Under the pieces are notes generated by a model, which had not been told where the DNA came from, made no database searches, and worked only from the letters and a program-made list of their open reading frames with translations. From NCBI GenBank assembly GCA_963849365.1, contig CAWKHA010000002.1, positions 19,170 to 83,169 of the forward strand: DNA of 64,000 nt, in the 5' to 3' direction. Source of the DNA: CAVQCJ01 sp963849365. Lineage in GTDB: Bacteria; Actinomycetota; Actinomycetes; Prado026. The position numbers were made by a program, and so were the translations under genes. Below are positions 16,696-25,260 of the stretch, one piece after another; the first letter of the stretch is position 1; every line of letters starts with the position of its first letter.

Positions 16696-18999
16696 TCAAG
16701 CGGCAGCGCGGTTCGCCGCCGACAGCAGGATCCTGCGCTCGGCAACGGCGATCGCCTGCCGTGCACGTGCGATCGCGTCCGCGTTCACCGAGATCGACGT
16801 GATGCCGAAGCGCACGAGCTTCTCCGCGAAGTCCGGCCGGTTGGACGGCGCCTGACCGCACAGCGACGACGTGATCCCCGCCGCCGTGCTCGCCTCGATG
16901 ATCCGCCGTATCGCGTCCAGCACCGCAGCGTCGGACTCGTCGAACAGCTCCGCGCAGACCTCCGAGTCGCGGTCCACGCCGAGCATGAGCTGGGTGAGGT
17001 CGTTGGACCCGATCGACACCCCGTCGATGCCCAGCGCGGCGTACTCCGGGATGCGGTAGACGACGGACGGCACCTCCGCCATGACCCAGCGGTGCAGCCC
17101 GCGCTGCCGACCGAGCGGGCTGGCATCGACCAGCTCCAGGCAGGCCTCCAGCTCCCAGAGCGTGCGGACGAACGGGATCATCAGGTGCAGGTTCGGCGTC
17201 TGCTCGCGCACCTGCGCGAGCACCTCGAGCTCGAGCGCGAACAGGTCCGGCTCGCGGACGTACCGGTAGCAGCCGCGATAGCCGATCATCGGGTTGCCCT
17301 CGACCGGCTCGAACCGTTCGCCGCCGGCCAGGCCCCGGAACTCGTTGGTACGGAAGTCGATGCTGCGGTAGATCACCGGCCGGGGCGCGAACGCCCGCGT
17401 GATGCGCAGCAGCGAGTCCGACATCTTCGCGGCGAACTCCTGCCGTCCCCCGCGGGCGAGCAGCTCCCGCGGGTGCACGCCGCCGAGCGCGTCGGTGAGC
17501 ATGAACTCGGCGCGCAGCAGTCCGACCCCGTCGACCGGCTGGGCCGCCACCTCCTCGGCGTGGTCGGCCATCGCGAGGTTGACGTACAGCCGCGTCGCCA
17601 GCGGTTCGGGAGCCGCCGCCGGCTCGCCACGTGGGGTCGTGACCGCCACGGGCCGGGCGGCCATCGCCGCGGTCACGTCGCCGGCCAGCACGCGGCCGGC
17701 GGTCGCGTCCACCGTCACGAGCTGTCCGTCGTGCAGCACGGTCGTGCCGATCCGGGTCCCGACGACGCACGGCACGCCGAGCTCGCGCGCGACGATCGCG
17801 GCGTGACAGGTCATCCCACCGCCGTCGGTCACCAGGGCCGCCGCCCGCCGGATCGTCGGTACCCAGTCCGGGCTGGTCATCGGCGCGACGAGGATCTCAC
17901 CGGGCTTCAGCTCGTCGCCGCTCGCCGGCGCGGTCAGGATCCGCACCGTCCCGGCCACCACCCCGGGCGACGCCGCCTGCCCCTTCAGCAGGACCGGAGC
18001 CCCCGCGGCCGCTTCGCCGCCGGCCGGCCCGGCCGGCGCCTGCGGCGACCGGAGCAGGGTGGTGATCGGTCGGGACTGCACGACGTACCAGTGACCGCCC
18101 GACTCGGCCCACTCGATGTCCTGCGGTTTCCCGTAGTGCTCGTCGACCCGCAGGCCCGTGCGGCTGAGCTCGAGGACCTCCTCGTCGCTGAGCACCCGGC
18201 GGCCGGCCTGCTCCGGGCTCAGCTCGACGGTCGCGTCGTGGCCGTCGGCGCCGCGGACCACCGCGATGGCCTTGTTCCCGACACGCACGGACAGCAGCCG
18301 CGGTCCGGACTTGTCGACGACGTACGTGTCCGGCTCGACCTTGCCTCCGACGACGACCTCGCCGAGGCCGAACGCGGCCTCGACGACAACCTTGGACAGG
18401 TCGGCCGTGGCCGGGTCCGCGGTGAACATGACGCCGGAGCGCTCGGAGTCGACCATCTCCTGGACGACGACGGCCAGCGCCGGCTCCTCCTGCACGGCCT
18501 GGCTGACGCGGTAGGCGACCACCCGGCCGCCGTACAGCGACGCCCAGCAGCTGCGGACGGCGTCGAGCAGCTCGACGTCTCCCCTGACGTTCGTGAACGT
18601 GGAGTTCATCCCGGCGAAGGACAGGTCGCTGCTGTCCTCACCGGTGGCCGAGGAACGGACCGCGACCGGGATCGTGTCTCCCATCGCGTGGTAGGCCGCG
18701 AGGATCCGGCTGCGCAGCGGCTCCGGCACGGTCACGTCGCGGACCAGCGCCTGCAACGCCTCGGCGGCGGCGGACAGTCCCGCGGGGTCGTCGATGTCGA
18801 CGGCGGCGGACTGCCGGCGCAGCTCTTCGCGGACGCCGGACTCGTCCAGGACCCACAGGTAGGCCGGTGCGGTGACGACGAAGCCGGGCGGGACGGCCAG
18901 GCCGGCCTTGAGCAGCTCGCCGAGGTTGGCACCCTTGCCCCCGGCCAGGTCGACGTCGTCCTTGCCGATCTCGGACAGCGGCAGCACCCAGGTCTCCAT
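16696..18999 (-). CDS. ppsA: Phosphoenolpyruvate synthase
   Basis: This 767-residue enzyme converts pyruvate and ATP to PEP, AMP and phosphate. The N-terminal ATP-grasp region has LAGGKGANLGELLKAGL and VRSSATGEDSSDLSFAGM. The swivelling phosphohistidine domain has TDGGGMTCHAAIVARELG with His399. The C-terminal PEP/pyruvate barrel ends with VSIGSNDLTQLMLG and SLCGQAPSNRPDF, including the catalytic Cys. ATG at 18999 was preferred because GAAGGGAC lies at good spacing; GTG at 19008, which overlaps the ACP stop as GTGA, is the alternative. It ends the acs-pdh-acp operon and would pull pyruvate towards gluconeogenesis, working with the island's aldolase and glucan enzymes. Confidence 0.92.
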   Translation of the reverse strand: METWVLPLSEIGKDDVDLAGGKGANLGELLKAGLAVPPGFVVTAPAYLWVLDESGVREELRRQSAAVDIDDPAGLSAAAEALQALVRDVTVPEPLRSRILAAYHAMGDTIPVAVRSSATGEDSSDLSFAGMNSTFTNVRGDVELLDAVRSCWASLYGGRVVAYRVSQAVQEEPALAVVVQEMVDSERSGVMFTADPATADLSKVVVEAAFGLGEVVVGGKVEPDTYVVDKSGPRLLSVRVGNKAIAVVRGADGHDATVELSPEQAGRRVLSDEEVLELSRTGLRVDEHYGKPQDIEWAESGGHWYVVQSRPITTLLRSPQAPAGPAGGEAAAGAPVLLKGQAASPGVVAGTVRILTAPASGDELKPGEILVAPMTSPDWVPTIRRAAALVTDGGGMTCHAAIVARELGVPCVVGTRIGTTVLHDGQLVTVDATAGRVLAGDVTAAMAARPVAVTTPRGEPAAAPEPLATRLYVNLAMADHAEEVAAQPVDGVGLLRAEFMLTDALGGVHPRELLARGGRQEFAAKMSDSLLRITRAFAPRPVIYRSIDFRTNEFRGLAGGERFEPVEGNPMIGYRGCYRYVREPDLFALELEVLAQVREQTPNLHLMIPFVRTLWELEACLELVDASPLGRQRGLHRWVMAEVPSVVYRIPEYAALGIDGVSIGSNDLTQLMLGVDRDSEVCAELFDESDAAVLDAIRRIIEASTAAGITSSLCGQAPSNRPDFAEKLVRFGITSISVNADAIARARQAIAVAERRILLSAANRAAA

Positions 19000-19004
19000 C
19001 GTGG

Positions 19005-19283
19005 TCACGTCCCTTCGGACCCGGCCGCGGCCGCGCCCGCGGTGGCACGCGCCGTGACGTAGCCGGTGAGCCCGTCCAGGCTGCGTACCTGGGCGTAGTC
19101 GGCCTCGGGGATGTCGACGCCGAGGGTCTGCGCGACGCCTTCCACGAGGTTGAGGAAGTCCATCGAGTCTAGGTCGGCCTCGGTCCGCAGGTCGGCCTGC
19201 GGGTCGAGCTCGGCGGGGTCGCAGTCGGGGGCGATCTCCACCAGCAGCGCCTCGAGAGCGGTCCTGACGTCGTCGGTGTTCAT
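19005..19283 (-). CDS. Acyl carrier protein
   Basis: A 92-residue acidic protein with the phosphopantetheine attachment motif DLDSMDFLN (Ser40) and the helical pattern of acyl carrier proteins. The alanine-rich tail is a little longer than usual. It overlaps the E2 gene upstream (ATGA) and the PEP synthase gene downstream, so it is translated with a 2-oxoacid dehydrogenase. That is unusual: this is neither a fatty-acid nor a polyketide locus. It could accept an acyl group from the acyl-CoA ligase or the E2 enzyme, or it could regulate the complex; both are inference. A discrete phosphopantetheinyl transferase is not encoded nearby. Confidence 0.85.
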   Translation of the reverse strand: MNTDDVRTALEALLVEIAPDCDPAELDPQADLRTEADLDSMDFLNLVEGVAQTLGVDIPEADYAQVRSLDGLTGYVTARATAGAAAAGSEGT

Positions 19284-20626
19284 AGCTCCTCCGGGTGCTG
19301 CAGGGCCGAGTCGACCTCGGCCAGGTAGAGGGCGCCGCGGTGACCGTCACTCACCCGGTGGTCGGCCGCGAGCGTGGCGACCACGACGCGGCGGACGGTG
19401 AGCATCCCGTCGACCGCCCAGGGCCGCTCCTGCACGCGGCCGAAGCCGACCAGCGCCACCTGCGGCGGGTAGATGACGCCGTGCACCGCTTCGACGCCCT
19501 GGTCGCCGAGGTTGGTGACGGTCAGCGTCGGGTCGCTCATCTCCGACCCGCGCAGCCGGCCGCTGCGGGTCCGCGCGACCAGGTCCTTCAGCCGTGCCAT
19601 GACCTCCTCCAGCGGCAGCTGGTCGACGTCGTGGATCGCCGGCGCGATGAGCCCGCCGCCGCGCAGGGACACGGCGACGCCGAGATGGATGTGCTCGGCC
19701 GGCCGGAACGCGCCGTCGACGTAGAAGCCGTTGATCTCGGGCACCTTGCGCACTGCGGTGGCGGCCGCCTTGAGCAGCACGGCGGCGGGCAGGATCCGGT
19801 CGGCGACCGCACGGCCGGCGTTCACCCGCTCGAGCCAGGTCAGCGCGTGGTCCAGGTCGATCGTCGTCTGCAGGTAGTAGTGCGGGATCTCCTTCTTCGA
19901 CCGGGCCATGAGCGCACCGATCGCCTCGCGCATCGCCGCCCCCTTGTCCTGGGCGGCCGCCTTGTCCTGCGCCGCCGCCTTCGCCGGCGCCGCCGGCTTG
20001 CGCGGGGTGATGGCCTTCGCAGGGGTGGCGGGTTCCTGCGTGGGACCTGCCTGCACCGCTGCCTCGACGTCGGCCACGGTACGGATGCCGCCGGCGCGGG
20101 TCCCGGGTACCGAGGCCAGGTCGACACCCAGCTCCGCGGCCCTGCGCCGGGCGAACGGCGATGCGAGCACGCGACCCGGCGCACCGGCCGCGGCGGCGGG
20201 TTCCGGCGCGACCGGGACGAGCTCCGGCGCGACCGCGACGGGTTCCGGGGCGCCGGCCAGGTCGGCCCGCGTCACCGCACCGCCGGGTCCGCTGCCGACC
20301 ACGTGCTCCAGATCGATCCCGCGCTCGTGCGCCAGGTGCCGGACGATCGGCGAGGTCACGGCGCCGGGTCCGGGGGCGGGCCCCGCGCCGTCCACCGGGG
20401 CGAGCACGGCCAGCGGCGTGCCCACCGCGACCGTCGTCCCCGGCTCGACGAGCAGCTCGTGCACCCGGCCGTCCTCGAAGACCTCGACGTCGATGGCCGA
20501 CTTGGCCGTGTCGACGACCGCCACGATGTCCCCGCGGTGCACGACGTCGCCGGGGTGCACCAGCCACTCCAGCAGCGTCCCCTCGGTCATGTCCGCTCCC
20601 AGCGAAGGCATCCGGAACTCAGCCAC
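19280..20626 (-). CDS. 2-oxoacid dehydrogenase E2 component (dihydrolipoamide acyltransferase)
   Basis: A 448-residue protein with three domains in the classic order. The lipoyl domain (1-77) has Lys42 in DTAKSAIDVEVF. The peripheral subunit-binding domain is duplicated or split: one copy follows SPIVRHLAHERGIDLEHVVGSG and a second SPFARRRAAELGVDL. The C-terminal catalytic domain (about 220-448) has the acyltransferase motif DHRVSDGHRGALYL. Ala/Lys/Pro linkers join them. It transfers the acyl group made by E1 to CoA. The start is GTG at 20626, overlapping the E1beta stop by 8 bp. No E3 (lipoamide dehydrogenase) gene is in the operon, so E3 must come from elsewhere. The substrate is probably pyruvate; acetoin and branched-chain acids remain possible. 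Confidence 0.9.
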   Translation of the reverse strand: MAEFRMPSLGADMTEGTLLEWLVHPGDVVHRGDIVAVVDTAKSAIDVEVFEDGRVHELLVEPGTTVAVGTPLAVLAPVDGAGPAPGPGAVTSPIVRHLAHERGIDLEHVVGSGPGGAVTRADLAGAPEPVAVAPELVPVAPEPAAAAGAPGRVLASPFARRRAAELGVDLASVPGTRAGGIRTVADVEAAVQAGPTQEPATPAKAITPRKPAAPAKAAAQDKAAAQDKGAAMREAIGALMARSKKEIPHYYLQTTIDLDHALTWLERVNAGRAVADRILPAAVLLKAAATAVRKVPEINGFYVDGAFRPAEHIHLGVAVSLRGGGLIAPAIHDVDQLPLEEVMARLKDLVARTRSGRLRGSEMSDPTLTVTNLGDQGVEAVHGVIYPPQVALVGFGRVQERPWAVDGMLTVRRVVVATLAADHRVSDGHRGALYLAEVDSALQHPEEL

Positions 20627-21614
20627 GGCCGACCGCCTCCTCCGCGGCCGCGACGACCCGGTCGAGTCCTGGCAACGCCGCCTGCTCGAGGTGCCGGGCG
20701 TACGGGATCGGGACCTCGACGGCGGCGACCCTGCGGACAGGTGCGTCCAGGTCGTAGAAGCACTCCTCGGCGATCCGGGCGGCTACCTCGGCGGACAGCC
20801 CGACGCTGCGCCAGCCCTCGTCGACCACGACCGCGCGGTGCGTCCTGGTCACCGAGCCGAACACGGTCGCGTCGTCCAGCGGACGCAGCGTGCGCAGGTC
20901 GACCACCTCCGCGTCCACACCGTCCGCGGCCAGGACCTCGGCTGCGTCCAGGCAGGTGGAGAGGCTGCCGCCGGACGTCACCAGCGTGACGTCCGCACCT
21001 GCCCTGCGTACCACCGCCCGGTCGATGTCGACCGGTCCGGCGTCGGCGTCCAGCTCGCCGGAGACGTTGTAGAGCGAGCCGTGCTCGAAGACGACCACCG
21101 GGTCCGGGTCCTCCAGCGCCGTCCACAGCATCCCGCGCGCGTCCGCCAGCGTCGCCGGCGCGACGACGCGCAGGCCGGGGATGTGCGCGTAGAACCCCTC
21201 GAGCGAGTGCGAGTGCTGCGCCGCGAGCTGGCGGCCCGCCCCGGTCGTCATGCGGATCACGAGCGGCACGTTGAACTGGCCGCCGCTCATGTGCAGCAAC
21301 GTCGCGGCCGAGTTCAGGATCTGGTCCAGCGCCAACAGCGAGAAGTTCACGGTCATGATCTCGACGATCGGCCGCATGCCGCCCAGGGCCGCGCCGATCC
21401 CGGCGCCGACGAACGCCGACTCCGACAGCGGGGTGTCGCGGACGCGCTGCTCGCCGAACTCCTCGACCAGGCCCAGGCTCACCCCGAAGCCGCCGCCGTA
21501 CCGGCCGACGTCCTCGCCCATGAGGAACACCCGCTCGTCACGGCGCAGCGCGTCCCGGAGCGCTTCACGGACCGCCTCGCGGTACGTGAGGGTGCGTACG
21601 GTGGTGACGCTCAT
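20619..21614 (-). CDS. 2-oxoacid (pyruvate-type) dehydrogenase E1 beta subunit
   Basis: A 331-residue beta subunit of the alpha2beta2 thiamine-diphosphate enzyme. Recognisable are TYREAVREALRDALRRDERVFLMGEDVG at the N-terminus, RVRDTPLSESAFVGAGIGAALGG, the MTVNFSLLALDQILN stretch and the transketolase C-terminal domain with DVTLVTSGG and VVVDEGWRSVG. It decarboxylates a 2-oxoacid with the alpha subunit encoded upstream. A much longer in-frame start near 22166 lies inside the alpha gene and was rejected; ATG at 21614 overlaps the alpha stop as ATGA. Most actinobacteria use a single-chain AceE for pyruvate, so this heterotetrameric form is an extra, operon-specific E1. Confidence 0.9.
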   Translation of the reverse strand: MSVTTVRTLTYREAVREALRDALRRDERVFLMGEDVGRYGGGFGVSLGLVEEFGEQRVRDTPLSESAFVGAGIGAALGGMRPIVEIMTVNFSLLALDQILNSAATLLHMSGGQFNVPLVIRMTTGAGRQLAAQHSHSLEGFYAHIPGLRVVAPATLADARGMLWTALEDPDPVVVFEHGSLYNVSGELDADAGPVDIDRAVVRRAGADVTLVTSGGSLSTCLDAAEVLAADGVDAEVVDLRTLRPLDDATVFGSVTRTHRAVVVDEGWRSVGLSAEVAARIAEECFYDLDAPVRRVAAVEVPIPYARHLEQAALPGLDRVVAAAEEAVGRG

Positions 21615-22588
21615 GACCCACTCCTCGGGCTCATGACGAACCGGGTGAGATCCTCGACCGGCTCGTCGCTCCCCTGCTCGGCGAAGGCCACCGCGGCGTC
21701 CAGCTCGGCGACGACCTCGGCCTGAGTCGCGGCCAGCGAGTCGTCGTCGGCCAGGCCCTCGGCGCGCAGCCGGGCCTCGAGCAGGACGAGCGGGTCGCGC
21801 AGCTTCCAGTGCTCGATCTCGGCCTTGTCGCGGTAGCGGTCGGGGTCGTACATCGAGTGCGCCCGGAAGCGGTACGTCCGCGCCTCCAGGAACACCGGCC
21901 CACCACCGTCGCGCACGAGGGCCACCGCGCGCTCGGCGGACTCCCACACCTGCTCGACGTCCATGCCGTCGCAGCTCCAGGCCGGGATCTCGTACGACGC
22001 CGCCTTCAGCGGCAGGTTCGTCTCGGACTCGGACCGGTCCAGCGCGGTGCCCATCGCGTACAGGTTGTTCTCGCACAGGAAGAGCACGGGCAGGTGCCAG
22101 AGCGCGGCGAGGTTCACCGACTCGTGGAACTCGCCCTCGGCCATGGCCCCCTCGCCGAAGAAGCACACGGTGACCCGCCGGCGCCCAAGCATGCTGTCGG
22201 CCAGCGCGAGCCCCACGGCGAGCGGCAGGCCGCCCCCGACGATCGCGTTCCCGCCGTAGAACCGGGTCGGGGCGTGGAACAGGTGCATCGATCCGCCTCG
22301 CCCACGACAGACCCCTTCCATCCGGCCGTACATCTCGGCCATCACCGCGTCCATGGGCACGCCCCTGACGAGCGCCTGCCCGTGGTCGCGGTAGGTCGCC
22401 ACCACCGCGTCCTCGGGCTCGACATGGGCGAGGACTCCGGCGGCGATCGCCTCCTCGCCGATGTACAGGTGCACGAAGCCGCGGACCTGCCCGGAGCTGT
22501 AGAGCTCGGCGCAGCGCTCCTCGAACCGGCGGACGCGGAGCATCTGCCGGTACAGGGCCGGCAGGTCCGGGCCGCCCGCCGCGGTCAT
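21611..22588 (-). CDS. 2-oxoacid (pyruvate-type) dehydrogenase E1 alpha subunit
   Basis: A 325-residue thiamine-diphosphate-binding subunit. The cofactor motif GDGxxxEGxxxE is represented by FFGEGAMAEGEFHESVNLAALW and CENNLYAMGT. GGSMHLFHAPTRFYGGNAIVGGG and TYRFRAHSMYDPDRYR are very like pyruvate dehydrogenase E1alpha, including the loop phosphorylated in eukaryotic enzymes. Acetoin dehydrogenase E1alpha is similar and cannot be excluded. It overlaps the acyl-CoA ligase stop as ATGA. In the operon it would make acetyl-CoA and NADH from pyruvate under low oxygen, or run with the acetate-activating enzyme upstream to balance pyruvate, acetate and acetyl-CoA. Confidence 0.9.
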   Translation of the reverse strand: MTAAGGPDLPALYRQMLRVRRFEERCAELYSSGQVRGFVHLYIGEEAIAAGVLAHVEPEDAVVATYRDHGQALVRGVPMDAVMAEMYGRMEGVCRGRGGSMHLFHAPTRFYGGNAIVGGGLPLAVGLALADSMLGRRRVTVCFFGEGAMAEGEFHESVNLAALWHLPVLFLCENNLYAMGTALDRSESETNLPLKAASYEIPAWSCDGMDVEQVWESAERAVALVRDGGGPVFLEARTYRFRAHSMYDPDRYRDKAEIEHWKLRDPLVLLEARLRAEGLADDDSLAATQAEVVAELDAAVAFAEQGSDEPVEDLTRFVMSPRSGS

Positions 22589-24369
22589 GGCGTCGCTCCG
22601 AGGGTGGACAGGTCGCCCTCGGCCAGCCCCAGCTCGCGTGCTTTCAGCAGGCGCCGCATGATCTTCCCGCTCTGGGTCTTCGGCAGGTCCGGGTCGAAGG
22701 CGATCTCGCGGGGGGCCACCGCCGAACCCAGGCGCTTGCGGCCGAACCCGAGCAGCTCGCGGCGCAGGTCGTCGGTCGGCGCGTACTCCGGCCGCAGCGT
22801 GACGAACGCCTTGACCGCCTCGCCGAAGACCGGGTCGGGCACCCCGATCACCCCGGCCTCCGCGACCGCCGGGTGCTCCATCAACGCGCTCTCGACCTCG
22901 AACGGCCCGATGAGGTGTCCGGCGGACTTGATGACGTCGTCGCCACGACCGACGAACCACACGTAGCCGTCGGCGTCGATCCGGGCCAGGTCCCCGGACA
23001 GGTACCACGGGCCGGCGAAGCACTTGGCGTACCGGTCGGGGGCGCCCAGGTAGGCGCGCATCAGCGACGGCCACGGGGTACGGAGCGCGATCTCGCCCTC
23101 CTCGTCAGGGGCGTCGACGAGGACGGGGGCGCCGTCCGGGCCGAGGACCCGCTCGCCCGTGGCGTCGTGCCGGACGAGGACGATGTCGACACCGGGCACC
23201 GGCCGTCCCATGGACCCCGGACGGATCGGTTCGCTCGCGTAGTTCGCGACCATGATCGCGCCTGTCTCGGTCTGCCACCACGTGTCGTGGATCGGGCGGC
23301 CGATCGCCTGCTCGCCCCAGAGCACGACCTCGGGGTTCAGCGGCTCGCCCACGCTGGCGACGTGACGCAGCCGGGACAGGTCGTGCCCCACGATCGGTGC
23401 CGGACCCGCCTTCATCAGCATCCGCAGCGCGGTCGGGGCCGTGTACCAGACGGTGACCTGCTCGCGCTCCAGCAGTGTGTACCAGCGCGCCACGTCGAAC
23501 TCGCACTCGTCCACGATGCAGGTGACACCGCAGGTCAGCGGCGCGACCAGACCGTACGACGTGCCCGTCACCCAGCCCGGGTCCGCCGTGCACCAGAACA
23601 CGTCGCCGGCGCGCAGGTCCAGCACGGCCCGGCCGGTGGCGTGGTGGGCGACGACGGCGTCGTGCACGTGCACAGCGCCCTTCGGGGTCCCCGTCGTGCC
23701 GCTGGTGAAGTGCACGAACGCCATGTCCTCCGGGTCCGTCCTGGCGATCTCGTAGTCGGAGGGGGCCGCGTCCATGAGTGGCGCCAGCGGCTGCACGCCC
23801 GGCGCGTCGACGCTGTCGGCCCCCGGCCCGACCAGCAGGACGTGCTCGAGGTCAGGCAGCTGGTCCCGTACCGGCGCGACCTTGCGCCGGTACGCCGCGG
23901 CCGTGGTCAGCAGCACCCGCCCGTGCCCGGCCTGCAGCCGCTGCCGCACCGGCTCCGGTCCGAAGGCCGAGAACAGCGGCGCCACGACGCAGCGCGCCTT
24001 GAGCGTGCCCAGCATCGCGATGTACAGCTCCGGCAGCCGGCCGCAGAGTCCGAAGACCAGCTGGCCGGGCAGCACGCCGAGGCTTTCCAGCACGTGCGCG
24101 AACCTGTTGCTCTGCGCCGCGAGCTGCGCGTACGTCAGCTCCCGGTCGACGCCGGCCTCGGACAGGAAGCGCAGCGCGGTGACGTCACCGCGACCGCCGG
24201 CGACGTGCCGGTCCACCGCTTCGTACGCAATGTTGAGCCCGCCGCCGGGCAGCCCGTCGAGCTCGGCCCGCGCACGGTCCCAGCTGAAGCCTGCCCTGGC
24301 TCGCTCGTAGTCGACGAGGTTCGCGGCCGCAGCCGCCTGAGCATCCTTGGCGATCACACGTCCGCTCAC
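22585..24369 (-). CDS. acsA: Acetyl-CoA synthetase (AMP-forming acetate-CoA ligase)
   Basis: This 594-residue adenylate-forming enzyme activates acetate, or a similar short acid, to its CoA ester. The ATP motif FTSGTTGTPKGAVH, the DTWWQTETG acetate-type motif, LSGDLARIDADGYVWFVGRGDDVIKSAGH and the C-terminal PKTQSGKIMRRLLK (Lys569, the acetylation-regulated lysine of the family) are all present. GTG at 24369 follows GGAGGGAGCAGGTC; the 13-codon longer frame lacks a ribosome site. It heads a six-gene, tightly overlapped operon with E1alpha, E1beta, E2, ACP and PEP synthase. A DosR-like box lies 70 bp upstream. Direction in vivo (acetate use versus exchange with the CoA transferase at 52290-53582) is open. 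Confidence 0.9.
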   Translation of the reverse strand: MSGRVIAKDAQAAAAANLVDYERARAGFSWDRARAELDGLPGGGLNIAYEAVDRHVAGGRGDVTALRFLSEAGVDRELTYAQLAAQSNRFAHVLESLGVLPGQLVFGLCGRLPELYIAMLGTLKARCVVAPLFSAFGPEPVRQRLQAGHGRVLLTTAAAYRRKVAPVRDQLPDLEHVLLVGPGADSVDAPGVQPLAPLMDAAPSDYEIARTDPEDMAFVHFTSGTTGTPKGAVHVHDAVVAHHATGRAVLDLRAGDVFWCTADPGWVTGTSYGLVAPLTCGVTCIVDECEFDVARWYTLLEREQVTVWYTAPTALRMLMKAGPAPIVGHDLSRLRHVASVGEPLNPEVVLWGEQAIGRPIHDTWWQTETGAIMVANYASEPIRPGSMGRPVPGVDIVLVRHDATGERVLGPDGAPVLVDAPDEEGEIALRTPWPSLMRAYLGAPDRYAKCFAGPWYLSGDLARIDADGYVWFVGRGDDVIKSAGHLIGPFEVESALMEHPAVAEAGVIGVPDPVFGEAVKAFVTLRPEYAPTDDLRRELLGFGRKRLGSAVAPREIAFDPDLPKTQSGKIMRRLLKARELGLAEGDLSTLGATP

Positions 24370-24430
24370 GACCTGCTCCCTCCGCACCCGGTGCACTGAC
24401 CAGCACACCCCAGGGCGGACCCGCCCGGAC

Positions 24431-24447
24431 AGGGCCGGAGGTCCCCA
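24431..24447 (-). promoter_or_regulatory. DosR-like operator upstream of acs-pdh-acp-pps operon
   Basis: On the minus strand the site reads TGGGGACCTCCGGCCCT, differing from the 8622 and 50091 copies mainly in the central bases. It is centred 70 bp upstream of the GTG at 24369, in the 93-bp gap after the ABC permease stop. Confidence 0.65.
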
Positions 24448-24462
24448 ACGACGTGCGCGGCC

Positions 24463-25260
24463 TCACGTCCCGACGTCGCGGCGCCGGAAGGCCACGACCG
24501 ACAGCACGAACAGCAGCACGGAACCGGCCAGCAGGACGGCGGTGTACCCGGGCGACAGCCCGTTGCGCAGCGGGTCGTTCCCGAGCGCCCACTGGAACGG
24601 GGTGAACTTGAGCCAGGGCCGCAGCCCGTCGACCAACGGGCCGAGCGAGTAGAGCAGGAACGCGGCGAGGGCCAGCGCCACCGCGGCGCCGACGGCCACG
24701 GCCCTCCGGCCGGTCAGCGCGCCGCCGAGCAGCGCCACGCCGGTGTACAGCCAGCCCAGGAGCACGACGGCCGCGCAGGCGCCCAGCAGCTCGACGCCGC
24801 CGACCCGGAGGTCGACCGTACGGGCACCGATCATGAGCACGAGCCACAGCAGCGCGCCGAGCCCGGCCAACGCGGTCAGCAGCGCCGCCAGCTTGGACAG
24901 CACGATCCGGTCCCGGCTCACCGGGAGCGTGAGCAACAGGTCGGCGGTGCCGCGTTCCTCCTCGACGGCGGTGGCCGACGCGCCCCAGCCGGCCCCGATC
25001 CCGATGAAGACGAGCGGGACCATGATGCTGAACAGCTCAGCCCCCAGGTAGCCCGGGCCGGAGGTGTAGTCGGTCATCCGGAACATGGTCTTGAAGGCCT
25101 CGGGGAAGCTCTCGATCATCTGCGCGGTACCGGCGGCCGCGCTGCGGATGCTCGGGTAGACCGCGAGCTGCACCGACGACAGCGCGGTGAGGCCGAGCGA
25201 CCAGCCGACGATGGCCCGCCAGTGGTCACGCCACGTCTTGACGGTCAGCGTCATCGACAT
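24463..25260 (-). CDS. ABC-2 type transporter permease
   Basis: A 265-residue integral membrane protein with about six hydrophobic segments, in the arrangement of ABC-2 permeases: a large first loop with YPSIRSAAAGTAQMIESFPEAF, and VEEERGTADLLLTLPVSRDRIVLSK, which is the conserved cytoplasmic coupling element of this family. It pairs with the ATPase encoded just upstream, whose 3' end it overlaps by 35 bp. ATG at 25260 has a strong ribosome site (GGGGGAGGGCAGGACC). The substrate is unknown. Relatives are annotated as antibiotic or lipid exporters. Its operon begins with a USP behind a DosR-like box, so it is likely induced under hypoxia. Confidence 0.82.
   Translation of the reverse strand: MSMTLTVKTWRDHWRAIVGWSLGLTALSSVQLAVYPSIRSAAAGTAQMIESFPEAFKTMFRMTDYTSGPGYLGAELFSIMVPLVFIGIGAGWGASATAVEEERGTADLLLTLPVSRDRIVLSKLAALLTALAGLGALLWLVLMIGARTVDLRVGGVELLGACAAVVLLGWLYTGVALLGGALTGRRAVAVGAAVALALAAFLLYSLGPLVDGLRPWLKFTPFQWALGNDPLRNGLSPGYTAVLLAGSVLLFVLSVVAFRRRDVGT

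Noticed and set aside
12903..16766. A 1,287-codon open frame on the minus strand
   Set aside because: Only its first third (DUF222) is protein-like. The rest runs antisense through the debranching-enzyme gene.
20619..22166. A longer E1beta reading frame starting inside E1alpha
   Set aside because: The extra 184 codons are an out-of-frame translation of E1alpha. The ATGA overlap at 21614 gives the normal start.
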